64,000 bases of DNA from Magnolia sinica (GCF_029962835.1 NC_080588.1:46979001-47043000); one strand, 5' to 3'. Counted from the stretch's first letter, positions 23,136 through 35,266 are shown. A program made the numbers and translations. Notes: generated by a model not told the origin, from the letters alone.

Positions 23136-24183
23136 GAGCACGAATCTCAGAATAAAAGAAGAAATTGAAGCTACTTTAATTCGGCCTTCTAAAAGATAAG
23201 TCTGTGCTCCATTTTAAGCTAAGTGTGCATATTTAATATTCTTTCCTTAGCTTTTCATATTTGATTTTGTTCCTATATTCCAATCTTATTTGAAAAGAGG
23301 AATTGCTATATTCCGTCTTCTTATAATCAAAATCAAATAGAGTTACGCCCCATTTGGTTTAATTTAAAATCTATTAGAACCTAGAACCATTATAAAGTGA
23401 GTATTGGACATTGAACTTTGACATTCAAATGGACATTGAACTTTGACATTCAAATCTCAACTCCGACTTGGTTCTTCTAGGCTGCTACAACGAAGGAGAA
23501 AGTCGGGTATTTTACGTTTATGTAATTTACTTTCATTTGGTTTTCTTTTGAGATTTGCCAGAAAAATCTCATTGTATTGGTTATCTGAGGAAAGCCAGGA
23601 AAACTTAGAAGAGGGGTTTTTTGAAATTGTGTAAGCCCACTGAGAAAGACACAATTGTGAAGGTTTTGAGTGAACCTGGAAAACCTATCTTTGATAGTGA
23701 ATACTGATATCCCCTGTGTGAGGATATTATGAGTGGAGTAGCTGTGTGGCTGTTTATTAATAGTTGGTGTACATACAGGCGAACCACTATAATCCCTTGT
23801 GTTTTGTGGTTGTGTGATTTATATTTCGTATCTTTAATTATTTATTTGTGGGATGTATATGTGAATGTGAATGATTGTAAAATCATTTTATTTCAAAGCT
23901 CAGTAGGGAATGTTGTAATAGTTTAGATTTATATTTCTGCAACTTATTCCTTGTTATCTCTTTATTAGTTTGAGCTTCAGTTTCTCTAATTGTTCTAGTA
24001 AGGTTGCCCTGCCATTTTTATGGTGCATGGTTGTCCTTAGAACAATCAATATTTTGAGGTTATATTCAGCATCGTGTATTGATTTATTTGGCTATCTCAC
24101 TTTCTTTATTTCCGCTGTATTTATTTTAAATTTGGCATAGTCTTATTCACCTCCCCCCAGGACATATAAGCTTGGCCATTTCA

Positions 24184-24769
24184 ATTACCGCTTTAAATTA
24201 CACCAAGTAGCAGTGTTTTGGGAACAGGTGACACACGTGACTCCCACCTCTGATTTTTTACTAGTCACTCTTACATGTATGTAAGATCCGCCACTCTTAC
24301 ATGTATGTAAGATCCACTCCGACCATTAGATGTGTAATCCGATGATAGGCCTAAAATCAAGAAATCAGCCTAACCTGTGATTCAGATGGGACACACTAAT
24401 GTGGACAGTTGTGAAAGAGACATCAACCTTTGATTTATACAAGGCCCGTTATAACAAAATTATGAAATCCATTACAGCCACTAGATATCACACCAAAAGT
24501 GAGCTTGGGTCTTAAAAATCAGGTCTACACATGATTCATGTGAGCCACACCAAAGGAAAATAGTTTAGAGGGAGAGAACCTTTCCATGTACACTATTTTC
24601 AATGGTGTATTCACTTAAACTAAGAATGGGAATGAAATTTAAGACCTTGATCTAATATTGGGTGACATACCTGATGTTCGGGGTTGATTTTACATTAACA
24701 CAACAATGGGCCTACCCAAGCTGTGGCCCTTTTCCATGCGAAAATGAAATTAGTGTGTTGGATGCCCTG
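24184..24769. other. Intergenic, with a 26-bp tandem duplication
   Basis: No coding signal. CACTCTTACATGTATGTAAGATCC occurs at 24266 and again at 24292, and each copy contains a near-palindromic CTTACATGTATGTAAG. The rest resembles generic dispersed repeat DNA with GTGGGCC-type words. Confidence 0.6.
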
Positions 24770-25110
24770 GTGCAGATCCCAAGCTCAAGTAGACAAAGCC
24801 ACAGGAAACAGTGGGGCTAATGGCACTCGAAGTTAAAACTTTCTCACGACCTATCATAATGATTATCTACCATTGCACCTGTTGGTAAGATCACATAAAC
24901 CTAACTCAATGGAAAACACAAATAATCAGCCAGATCCAAAACCTTATTAGGTCCAAGTTTTTAATGGTCGGCGTTCCACTGTTTCCTGTGGTGTGGTCCA
25001 CTTGAGCTTCAAATCTGGTTGATTTTTTATTTCATGTTTTAAAATGAGCTGACAAAATTAATGGATGGTGTGGATATAAAACGCATTCATCACGGTGAGC
25101 CCCACCGAAC
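24770..25110. mobile_element. Truncated foldback MITE (GGGCCCACC/CCGTCCATC family)
   Basis: The inner left arm (AAGCTCAAGTAGACAAAGCC, ACAGGAAACAGTGGGG) faces an inverted right arm (CCACTGTTTCCTGTGG, GTGGTCCACTTGAGCTTC, ATGGATGGTGTGGATATAAAA, CATCACGGTGAGCCCCACC). The outer left arm is missing, so the copy is 5'-truncated. No coding capacity. Confidence 0.7.
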
Positions 25111-25134
25111 CCAACGCATGCATCGGGGAGGTGT

Positions 25135-25259
25135 CAAGGGCTGCAAGTGCGGGCGGGTTGGGCCGGGTTGGTGCTCAACCCTAGCCCAACCCAACCCAAC
25201 CTCAGGTTAGGAATTCTCAACCCAAGCCCAACCCAAGCGGGCTCGGTCAGGTTGGTTGG

Positions 25260-25295
<36 letters not shown>

Positions 25296-25745
25296 GCTAA
25301 TATTTTCATTATTACATTAGTCTATTATATTTTCAATACACATTTTATTTTTTGTACCTATAAATTTATTAATTATATATGTAGTTATTTATCATAAAGA
25401 ACATTTTTTTCTAAACAAACAATTTAAAATATAAGACAACCACTCATTTAAAAGTCATATTTTGTAAGTTGAATCATCGGAAATGACATGGACCAATGAA
25501 ACCCAATGGCATTGGAATTTCCAGTGCCTTCAACACAGACAATCAGTACTCAATTATAATTAATTTATAAGGAATTTATATATTGATTGGGTTCGGGTTG
25601 GGTCAGGCAACCCGATACCTCAACCCAAGCCCAACCCAAGTTTTATCAGGTTAGTGTTTGTATGGCACAAGCCCGAGAGCAAACCCAATACATCCTGCCC
25701 AAGCCCAACCCAATGTCGGGTCAATCAGGGTCAGTCCCCGCATCC
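25135..25745. repeat. CCCAACCC/GGGTTGGG dispersed repeat with AT-rich centre
   Basis: The left part begins AGGGCTGCAAGTGCGGGCGGG and is packed with GGGTTGGG and CCCAACCC. A (GT)n(TA)n tract (25261-25295) and about 260 bp of AT-rich DNA follow. A right part, CGGGTTGGGTCAGGCAACCCG, carries more CCCAACCC words to about 25745. The two ends are roughly inverted. It is probably a non-autonomous DNA element; exact termini are not resolved. Confidence 0.5.
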
Positions 25746-26526
25746 CCAAGCGGGTGGCACCAGACAGATGTAGGACTCACGTGATGTATGAAGTCCATCC
25801 AACCCATCCATCAGATTTATAACCTCATAGTATCTGCAAATGCTGCAAATCATTCTGATCCAACGCTCAAGTGAGCCACAACACAGGAAGCAATGTGAGA
25901 AGGCACATTTGATTTACATTGGCCCACCTGAATTTTAAAGTAGCCCGATTTTAGACCTGACCCTTCATCCAGACCAGATGAAGGATCTGAATGGCCTGGA
26001 TTTCACATACACAATGCGGTGGGGCCTCCAATCAAATCAAGGGTAGCCATTCACTCACAACTTGTCCCATGTGGTGTGGCCCACCTGATTCACAGAGCAG
26101 CCTAGGCCCATTAGGGTAGCATTAGAGACTCATGTGACCAACAGGTAGGATTCATGCGTGCATCACGTGGGCCCCACGTCTGCCCGAGCCATTTGTAATC
26201 GTAGGAGATGTACATGGTCTCATGCAAAGCCTACGCCCGGCCCATTCACGGCCGTGATTTCCAACGGTCTGGTAAATGTCCACAAATCTCATATTTGGAC
26301 AACCAAATAGTTGTATTCTTTTTGGTTCACAATATATCTAAGGTGGCCCCCCGTAAGCAGTTTATGAGAAACTGCCAGCATATCGTCCATCACACTCTGC
26401 CAGAGTACCAAAACATTTGTCATAATTTTCTTTCCTAAGGTTTGGTTTTGTTTTGTTTTTTTTTTTAATCTCCTGTCTATAATTTGAAAAAGCCATTATA
26501 ATTGGTTTTCAAAAAACAAGAGCTTA
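25746..26526. other. Intergenic with foldback-repeat fragments
   Basis: It contains partial arms of the GTGGGGCC...ACCTGATT family (25780-26200). I see no supported gene. The short ORF at 26208-26438 has no recognisable domain and ends in low-complexity T-rich DNA. Confidence 0.5.
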
Positions 26527-26756
26527 GTGTTCTCTTCAGAAACTTGGCATCTCCTGCTGGAGAAGTGTTGGGAACTTGAGAATCGCAAGATTACATTGTT
26601 AGCAATTCAAGTGGCGTTCGGAGATGTGGAGGAAAGGCAAGTGGAATCTAAAGATTGGCTTCTCAAGCTTAAAAACGTTGGTTGTGATGCTAATGATGTA
26701 TTGAACGAGTTTGCAATGGAAGCTCAACTGTTGGAATTCAACCTGGAAAGAGAAGA

Positions 26757-26782
26757 AAGCTAATTACAGCTGTAATTAGCTT
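26757..26782. repeat. Perfect 26-bp palindrome at the MITE edge
   Basis: AAGCTAATTACAG is followed immediately by its exact reverse complement. It straddles the point where NLR-like coding sequence stops and the MITE inverted repeat begins. Confidence 0.95.
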
Positions 26783-27168
26783 GTTTGGATTGTGAACTAC
26801 GGCCATAATAAATTGCAGAAGTTTACAAATTACAATACTCATCTTCTGAAATATAGATAATATGACCAACAATTTAATGTTTGGATAAGTATAATAAAAT
26901 TGTTTTGATGATACTTTTATATTATTAGAATGTTAAATCAACATGAAAAAATAAACTGATGCACATGTTTGGATAAGAGATTTCTACTGCAATACAAGAA
27001 TTGCAATGATTATAATTTTTTTTTATATTTTAAATTTGTCTCCTTTTAACATTTGTATTTGATCATCAAATTATGTACTGAGTTATATATTTAAACAAAT
27101 ATTGTAAAGTTGTAATGATAATCTTTTTATGTTACATCATGGCCGTATTTCGCAATCCAAATAAGCTA
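26777..27168. mobile_element. MITE inserted in the NLR pseudogene (about 392 bp)
   Basis: The left end TAGCTTGTTTGGATTGTGAA...ACGGCCAT is matched, inverted, by the right end ATGGCCGTATTTCGCAATCC...AAGCTA, over about 30 bp. The centre is AT-rich and non-coding. The sequence before it is coiled coil and the sequence after resumes an NLR linker, so it interrupts the gene. No clear 8-bp target duplication is visible; the left flank is instead occupied by the palindrome. Confidence 0.75.
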
Positions 27169-27837
27169 CTTCGTTTTTCTTAGGCCACGCATCATCTTCA
27201 TTGGTTTGAAATGAATAATTTCAAACAAAGGTAGAATAAATGAGATGAGAGAGCAACAACTAGATGGGATATTGTAGATGAACATAACAATCTCCATCCT
27301 AGTGCAAGTGATGATCACAAGAGGCAATTACCACTGCAGGCTAGCTCCGTCATAGATGGGTTAGTAGTTTTGGGAGGGAAGAGCAGTGAAGCATTGTTGT
27401 CAGATGTTATTTCCATTGTCATTGGTAAGACGAAACTTGCTATGCTTGTATACAAGGACAAGCGAATAAATATCTATTTTGTGTTAAGAGCATGGGTTTG
27501 TGCTTATGAAGATTTTGATATGAAAAGACTTAATAAAGAAGTTATGGAATCCCTTGCAATGTGAAAGTGGTAGCAAATTTTTCAGCCCCAGCTCCCATGC
27601 AGCGTCGGCTTCAAGAGACACCGAGGGGGAAGAGATTTTTAATCTTGCTAGATGATTTGTGGTGCAGCATTTCCAAGAATTAGGAGACGTGGACTTTATC
27701 AGTTTTAGGATTGAGCTACTGCCATTTGCCGACGCATATGAAACAATACTTTACATTTTGTTCCAAGTATTCTCGTGGAATAGGCATATTGTCATGCCAG
27801 ATAAATCCTTCTCTGGTATTTTGTTTTGGTTTGCTTT

Positions 27838-27904
27838 CTTTTTCTTCTTCTTCTTCTTCTTTTTTTTTTTTTCATTTTGTTATATATATATATATATATA
27901 TATA
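27838..27904. repeat. (TTC)n, T-run and (TA)n microsatellites
   Basis: Compound simple repeat directly after the NLR remnant. Confidence 0.95.
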
Positions 27905-28439
27905 TTGGCATAGTCTGCATTGATCACGTGAGGGCATCTTTCCACAACATATATTGTGTAGATCTTCTACCCAAAAATCCAGCTTAACTCAAGTGGACCA
28001 CAACGTACAAGAAAGAAAGTCCTTTGAGCTGAGGATTGCTAACCCACATTGTTTAGAGCTGTGCGTGTCAAGATGCAAATGCATGCCAACATGGAGTCAT
28101 GTGAGAGGCCTGAGCTTCCATCAGGTGGGCTAGACTATACTGTTTAGATCTTCTTGCCTAAAAATCTAACTTCACTCCTCAAGTGGACCATAGTGTAAAA
28201 AAATATATGGCGAGGAAAAAATTGTAAGTTGAGGAAAAAAATTGTTAGTTGTCTACTTGTTTTGCGAATTCTGACTCACCTGAGGAGTGATAAACCTTTC
28301 TTTTAGTTAGAACATTTAATTAGTGTGGCCAACCTCATGGAAAGCTCTAATCTCATTAATGGCAAAGTCCATGATGGACTGGGCTCTACATGCATTTGAA
28401 TTTTAGCAAATCATCATACAAGCCTTGTTGTTGATGTCT
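27905..28439. other. Intergenic with an imperfect direct repeat
   Basis: A block with TGTGTAGATCTTCTACCCAA and CAAGTGGACCACAA (about 27950-28010) recurs diverged at 28138-28200. No gene is supported. Confidence 0.5.
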
Positions 28440-29110
<671 letters not shown>

Positions 29111-29823
29111 ATGAGGAACATTAGTACTAGTGGTTGGTTGACTGATATGTGATGTATTATGGTCTAGGAAAAAAATGGACAGCTGAATAATCTTGGCCGA
29201 GTTTTTTTGAGCACCCATCTGCTAAAACATTGTGGTCCCCATTATGTGTGGAGTGGCCTAATACCACAATGCGGGCCATGGGACCATTTTGGCTTAGATT
29301 TCTCACACGTGTTCTAGGTGGGTATATGTGGTGGCATGTAGATGAATTACTGGCATACAAATTGGATTACCAAAACTCATTGCACAGAAATTCTTGGGTT
29401 TCAGTTTGAATAAGTGAGGCCTATGGTTGGCAATCCAGACTATCGACCAATTTGGCTTCACAAAGCATGTCCAAAAAACCTTATAGGTGTGCCCATGCAG
29501 TATTTTTTATTTTTATTTTTTGGGGGGAGGGGGCCTGTGCAGAAGATCCTGGCAACCATTCTTGGGCTTTTTGCAGTTGGATGTGAGCCTTTGCAGTATT
29601 ATTATTATTTTCTTCGGCCACCACCGCCTAGTATTGACAGGCCACAGATCCAAAAGTAAGGAATTGATATTATCCTATTGAGGAGATTTTTTTCAAAGTG
29701 TTAACCATCCCCAGAGGGACCCACAAACAAGTGGTCTGGATCACTGAGCCATACTGCTGCATACCCTGAGAGCCCGAAGGTCACGGAAGCATAATAGATG
29801 GTGACCCAACACCCCAGCTACTT
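29111..29823. other. Intergenic, nothing recognisable
   Basis: No domain-bearing ORF. A G-rich run (29521-29531) and an ATT repeat (29598-29610) are the only low-complexity features. Confidence 0.5.
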
Positions 29824-30231
29824 GGTGTTGAGTGCTGTGGGGCCCACCTGGATATATGTGTTTCATATCCGCTGTCCATCAGTTTTTTCAGCTCATTTTA
29901 AAGTATCATCCAAAAAATGAAGTATATTGAAGCTCAAGACCACACTACGGAAAACAGTAGGGATAATACCATTCACCATTGAAACCTTTTTAGGGCCACC
30001 TTAATATTTATTTGCCATACTACCTGTTGATGCGGTTATATAGACCTGGACGAAGGAAAAATCAAATATGATCCAAAACTTTTGTGGCCTCAGGACGTTC
30101 AATCACCTCTGTTTCCTGTGGTTTAGTAAGCTGGACTGCTTCGCTTTTAGGCTCATGCTTTAAAAAAAGAAAAAGAAAAAGAATATGGATAAAACAGGTA
30201 TATCACGGTGGCCCCAACAGCACCCAACACC
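29824..30231. mobile_element. Complete foldback MITE (about 408 bp)
   Basis: The ends GGTGTTGAGTGCTGTGGGGC and (inverted) GGTGTTGGGTGCTGTTGGGG form terminal inverted repeats. Inside these, long inverted arms continue: CTGTCCATCAG, CAGCTCATTTTAAAG, GAAGCTCAAGACCACAC and GGAAAACAGT on the left face CTGTTTCCTGTGG, GCTCATGCTTTAA and ATATCACGGTGGCC on the right. The loop is non-coding. It is the reference copy for the fragments elsewhere in the window. Confidence 0.85.
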
Positions 30232-30382
30232 ATATAATTGGGTGTGTTTGGATCACCGCCCAATCTGCTTTTGAAAGTGGAAATTGAGTTCAGGGGAATA
30301 GGGCTCTCAACGAAGCGGGTGAGACGTGAGTTGGATCTTAAAATAGGATGCGGATTAGCTACTGACGGGTTGAGTAGCGAAT

Positions 30383-30863
30383 TTGGCTACTGAAGTGACG
30401 TCAAGTTCTGTGGGGCCACCATGATGTATGTGTTGTAGCCACACTGTCCATCCATTTGGAAAGATCATTTTAAGATATGAGACAAAGAATAAGACATATC
30501 AAAAGCTTAAATAGACCCTACCACGGAAAACAGTGGGGACAATGATACTCACCGTTGAAACCTTCCTCAGTGATGTTTATTTAAGATCTAACATGTTGGT
30601 AACTTAACACAGACATGGATGAAGGTAAAAAAGAAATTTTCAGATGAGATTGATTGAAAACTTCTGCATCCCTCAATAAATTTTTAATGGTTGTCATTCA
30701 ATCCCCACTTGTTTTTTCGGGTGGGGTCCACTTGAGCTTTGGATCTGCCTCATTATTTGACTCATTCAATAAAATAATCTCTTTAAATGGATGTACGGTG
30801 TAGATACAATATGTACATTATGGTGGGGTCCACGGAACTCAGTGACGTCACTTTAGTAGCCAA
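30383..30863. mobile_element. Second complete foldback MITE of the same family (about 480 bp)
   Basis: The left end TTGGCTACTGAAGTGACGTCA and the inverted right end TTGGCTACTAAAGTGACGTCA are nearly identical. Inner arms again carry GTGGGGCCACCATGATGTATG, CACTGTCCATCC and GGAAAACAGTGGGG against their inverses. Its outer 21 bp differ from the copy at 29824, so the family has distinct subtypes. Confidence 0.85.
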
Positions 30864-30937
30864 AATCAGTACTGACCATGTCAGTGAGTAATTAAACGAA
30901 CTGAATTGGGGTTCACGAAAGTAAATCCTGACTTAGG

Positions 30938-31044
30938 TTGGATGTGAATCTAGTAGTGATATCCCATTAGATCCTCACTATTACATGATTTAGGCTGGAT
31001 ATGAATCTAGTAGTGAGATCCGATTAGATCCTCACTATTACATG
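30938..31044. repeat. Tandem duplication of about 54 bp
   Basis: GGTTGGATGTGAATCTAGTAG...CCTCACTATTACATG is followed immediately by GGCTGGATATGAATCTAGTAG...CCTCACTATTACATG. Confidence 0.9.
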
Positions 31045-34000
31045 CTTCAATCCGTCAACCATTACGACTTCCACAGTCGTGACTTCTGTGTTGCTGTTTA
31101 ATCGGATCCCCTATACCAAACAGACCATTTGGTACATTCGCGTAGTGATCCAGTGTTTTAAAACCATAGGGTTCATGCCATGCATCTATTTGAAATGTTG
31201 TAATCAGCTAGGGCCCTGTTCTAGTACTCGACATTCATGTAGTGTTCTAGTCCATCCAGATAGTGGACCGCACTATTCGGCAAAAAATGTGCGGCAGTCA
31301 TCAGGCGCTGTCGGATATTCCACGTGGCAGATGTGTGGTGCCATCCCACTAACAATATATTTTTCGTCTCCCGACTATGGTGGGCTCCATAGGGTTGATG
31401 GCTGTCTGTATGAATTTTTTGTTGCAAGTTCTGTGGAAAATTGCTGCAGATCAAGTCAACAACGTCCACCCCCGGGCAATCAGGACCATCTACTCCCCCA
31501 GTCGCCTTGGAGTTGAAGACAAGATGCATCAATACTCTCCTTCCTACCTCTTCCTCCCATTGTAAGTTCCAGTTCTCACCCAACTCTCTACCAAAAGTGA
31601 ATGCTTATTTGTTTTATAATTTGGGGATTTTTACCGCAAGGCTCCTTGCTAACATGATTTTACCATACGCTGCCTTGGCTAACTTTAAGTACTGGAAAGT
31701 GCTTTTTGGGGGCTACAATGGCCCAAATACTTCATCTTTCATTTAAACAAAAGAGTGGTGAAGTGAGGTATGAGTATGACATTATCCAGCCCGTCCAACA
31801 ATTGCATCCCACCATGTTGATTAGGCTGACAAAAAATCAGGACAATCTAACCATCCGGTGGGCCTGGCCCTAAATGTCACTTCAGAAGAAAATTATTTCT
31901 TTGCTTTAGCTATTTTTTGGATTCCACCAATCCAAACAGGCAGGCAGATTGTCCTTTTATGGACACTTCCTTCTTCGGGTACTTGGATAGGCCAGAATTC
32001 CATGCTCAGCAATCATACATTGAAGGATGCAATCATTCAATTATACACTTATCATGATTATACATACCCTAAAATGAAGTAACTTTGAAGGAACTATGGG
32101 TCCCACTTAAATGTGCCAGAAAATTCTGTCTGAGCATTGTCAACTACTTCCATTTTTGGTAGATGCATTGTATCGTTCCTGGATTGCTTTCTTTTAACTG
32201 ATGTGATTGGCAAACAGAACATTTAAACGCCATCATTTCATGGACGAATGGGAGTGGGACTTGTGCAAATGAGATGGAGAAGGGGCCTAGCAGCCCACGT
32301 GCCAACGTGCTACACTTGTGGAGGCTGAACAAGGCGGCTGGTCATTGAACTGAAAATCAGGCCAGTCTGCTTATCAGGTATGCCACAAGCGTGGTTGAAT
32401 GTGAACCGATAGTTATTTTCTTTGCAAACTTTACAATTATTTTTTTTTCCTTGTTACAAGGTGCAACCAATGTGTGGACCACACTCAGTTTTGAAACATG
32501 TTTACATAATTTGAGCTTTCCTAACAGGGTTCTCTCCCCTTCCATGTGATGATTCAGATTGTTCATCTAGAAGTTGCCACCAAAGATGGTCCACACACAG
32601 AAAGTCTTCCTTATCTAAAAGCAACTTGAAACAATGGTCCATTTGTTATGGGAACTTGAAGATGTCAGATATGTGAGATCTCTCTCATGAGGGCCCTATG
32701 TTATGGGACCTTCTAGATGTATGGTTTGTATCATCACATCATGGGGTGAACAGGCAAGTCAATCAGTCAAAGCCTTGATAGAAAATCTCATTTGGTACTA
32801 AACAGTCACTAGATTAATAGTCAACTTCTTTACTCTTTTTTTCTTTATTTTTTTAAGTTGATTTTTTTGCTGATATGTTTCTTAGACATGTTGGAATGTT
32901 CGTCTCATTCTCTTATAAGAAACTTTGGTTTTGATAATCACATCCTGTTGAATAGTGCTGGAGAGATCATTGAGAATTGACCACCTAGGAGCAACAGTAC
33001 CACAACTTGTATTATAACATCTTATCTGTGTAAACATTGTGACCCACATGAGGAGTGAAACTGCCTATTTTTGAAGCACGGATCATCTAAGGGTGTCTTA
33101 GAAGTTTCCCAACTTCTATTTAGAATTGTTTTTTTTTTCAATTCTAGTTCAGGCGAATTGTTGAAAAGAATAGAACCGGTCTTACTTGTCCTCCCAAAGT
33201 GTGAAATGGTCGTGTATTGTGACCTGATTCTGTTGAATTCATCGTCTTGTTTTTTTCATACTTCTTGTGTACTGTGAGCTTGTGACCTGATTCAATTGAA
33301 TTCATGGTCTTGTTTTTTCATTCTTTTAGGAAAGAATGATTGTTTAAAAGAACATTCATTTGGGATTTTTATTTTTTTATTTTTTTAACTTTTTTTTTTT
33401 TTCGTAGGCAGTTGGATTTTCATAATTCTAGAATTGTGATTTGTGATTTTTGTTTTTGCATACCTAGTCTGGTAGAATTTATTGCCTTTGTTGTCGTTGT
33501 TTTTGCATTTCTGATAAAGCCCATATCAATCTTATTTTGTTCTCAGTAAAGACAATTTATTCTTCATTTGGTGTCCCTATCAATTGATGTTCGACATGTA
33601 ATATCGAAAACAAAAGAAACCATTCACAAATTCTCTTCTCAAATCTAGAATTGGATTTGTTTCTCGCAACCTGATTTTGTACGGAGCATTTCCTTTGTTC
33701 TCATTCTTTTACATTTTCAATAAACTAGAACCCTTAATTTAAAGAGCATCTCTTCAATTATCCTGCTTTAATCAAGTGGGAATTAGGTAATTTGTGCTCA
33801 TTCGAAGCTGTCTGAGTAATAGAGAGTAATTCTATTACTAGAAAGTGTTGAGATGCGAAAGAACATGATTAAGATAGTGATGTTGAAGACTGCATATGAT
33901 CGGGAGAACAGGTTCTCTAAACAACAAATGGAGTCTTGAACAATGTTAACTGTCGATTCTATGTGACATAGATATTGTTCTTCTCATGTTTACTCCTGGC

Positions 34001-35213
34001 GGAAAGCTGACCATCTTTTTTGCAGAACATTGGTAGTTTCTTCTTCACAAATCTTTTTTTCGAATGCTTAAGAGTGGTAACTGTGATCTTGACTAGTTAT
34101 AGGGAAACAAATTTCAGTGTTGTAGTTTTAGATTTTTGTTTTCTACGAATCATCTATCCAGACTTCACTAGTTTTCGAGGTTTCCTTTCATTTTGATTAT
34201 TTTGATTTTTCGCAACCTATATATTTGTATGTGTAGTAAGCACTCATATTCTAGAAATATGCAGTGTTCGACACCCATGTCAGTCACACGTCGACACTCC
34301 ATTTTCTTCTTACATCTACCAGTATTTATATGCTTTTTGTTTAGGACATGGTTTAGCTATTAGAATACATTTTCTTGTTTCTTATGCATATGGTGTTTGG
34401 AATCAAGAGGGAATATATATTAATAAAAACATACTCTAATTGACATCCATTATTAACTACCATGGCAGAGAAGTTTCTTAACTTTTCTGTAAAAAAGTGT
34501 ATTGAGGAAATATCATGCTCTCCTCCACAAAAAGACAATATACACATGTACATGGTGATAATGGTGGGTGTCTATCAGCTTGGGTTTTTATTAGAATATA
34601 TATTCTTCGTTCCAAACTGACCCTAAATGAAGTAATATCTAATAAAACAACTTTCAATGTCATTATATGCCTGTACAGACATGTCGGCATGGTGGGTTTT
34701 TGAGGACCTTGTGTCCATTTTCTTGTTTCCTTGCCTGAGAAAACACTGCTGTACATGTCTGAAACAGGTAGACGTATCTGTGCTCATGTTGCATTGTTGC
34801 AACATTCTTGTTTGGTTATCTTGTCTGCCCTTCTTTAAATCCTGGATTGTTTAAAATGTGTAAGATCTGTTCTAATGGAATGCCTTCCTCTTTTAGGTTT
34901 GTCTTCTTTCAGTGAGTTGAGTAGTCCTTGAAAGATATTCGGGATAAGTCCTTGAGAATGAAGAAAAAAGGGGATATGTTTATCTGTTTGCAACAAGCAA
35001 TGTGATTACTCCTTTGTTTTCCAATGAAAAGCATTCATGAATACTGAAATCTTTTCAATTACTTGCAACAGGAATGACAGAATTCTGCAAGATCGAGATT
35101 GTGCTTTGTTAACTGTAAGGAGTAGATGTGGGTTTTTTTTTTTATTATAAAGTTTTGATATAGTCTGTTGCTTTTTATATTGTCTTATGATTTATGATTC
35201 TTCGCCTAATGCT
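31045..35213. other. Intergenic; one dispersed repeat, no supported gene
   Basis: About 31140-31460 shares ordered blocks with 46090-46330 (GTGGGCTCCATAGGGTTGATGGCTGTCTGTAT against GTGGGCCCTACAGGTTGGTGGCTGTCTGTAT), so it is a dispersed repeat. The rest is T-rich, with long T runs near 33130, 33385 and 35140. ORFs such as 31079-31516 and 34657-34854 lack domains and intron-exon structure. An intron of a gene outside the window cannot be excluded. Confidence 0.45.
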
Positions 35214-35266
35214 ATGGTGTATGACTAGTCATGGGAATCCGGGTCCCATAACTAGTCATACACCAT
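35214..35266. repeat. 53-nt hairpin with 23-bp arms
   Basis: The left arm (35214-35236) and right arm (35244-35266) pair with a single mismatch around the 7-nt loop ATCCGGG. Each arm contains ATGACTAGT. Confidence 0.93.

Larger units (their letters stand above)
9631..24183 (+). mobile_element. SIRE-like Ty1/copia retrotransposon, 3' part, split by an Athila insertion
   Basis: In order: a Copia RNase H end (9631-10031), an extra ORF after pol (10478-11631), a 3' UTR with polypurine tract (12084-12095), and a 3' LTR beginning TGTAAGTGC at 12096. The LTR is interrupted at 12703 by an Athila element and resumes at 22980. It probably ends at CATTTCA, 24183. An env-like ORF downstream of pol is characteristic of the SIRE/Maximus lineage. 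The upstream part and 5' LTR are not visible, being separated by the LARD-like element. The exact LTR end is uncertain because no second LTR is available for comparison. Confidence 0.72.
22980..24183 (+). repeat. SIRE-like 3' LTR, right part
   Basis: It continues the LTR from 12702. More GACCAGTCGT motifs appear (22997-23105), then a TATA box, then an AT-rich R/U5-like region ending in a CCTCCCCCCAGG stretch and CATTTCA at about 24183. It contains a 28-bp local duplication around TGGACATTGAACTTTGACA (23405-23455). The end position is an estimate. Confidence 0.65.
26527..27830 (+). pseudogene. CC-NB-ARC (CNL) immune-receptor pseudogene
   Basis: CNL proteins detect pathogen effectors in the cytosol. 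The Rx-type coiled coil lies at 26527-26763: TLLAIQVAFGDVEERQVESK, then DWLLKLKNVGCDANDVLNEF with the EDVID-equivalent region degraded. After a MITE insertion the linker resumes (about 27270-27360, IVDEHNNLHPSASDDHKRQ). A damaged P-loop area follows (IGKTKLAMLVYKD, 27418-27460) with RAWVCAYEDFDMKRL of the RNBS-A region. GKRFLILLDDLW is the kinase-2 motif near 27625-27665. A piece matching the later SYxHLPxHxKQxF block of NB-ARC (27711-27760) is joined directly, so the intervening part (RNBS-B to GLPL) is deleted. Several frame changes occur, and the LRR region is absent. Confidence 0.8.

Noticed and set aside
25135-25260. GGGTTGGG/CCCAACCC words considered as telomere-like repeats
   Set aside because: Plant telomeres are TTTAGGG. 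The words are irregular, occur in both orientations, and belong to a common dispersed repeat.
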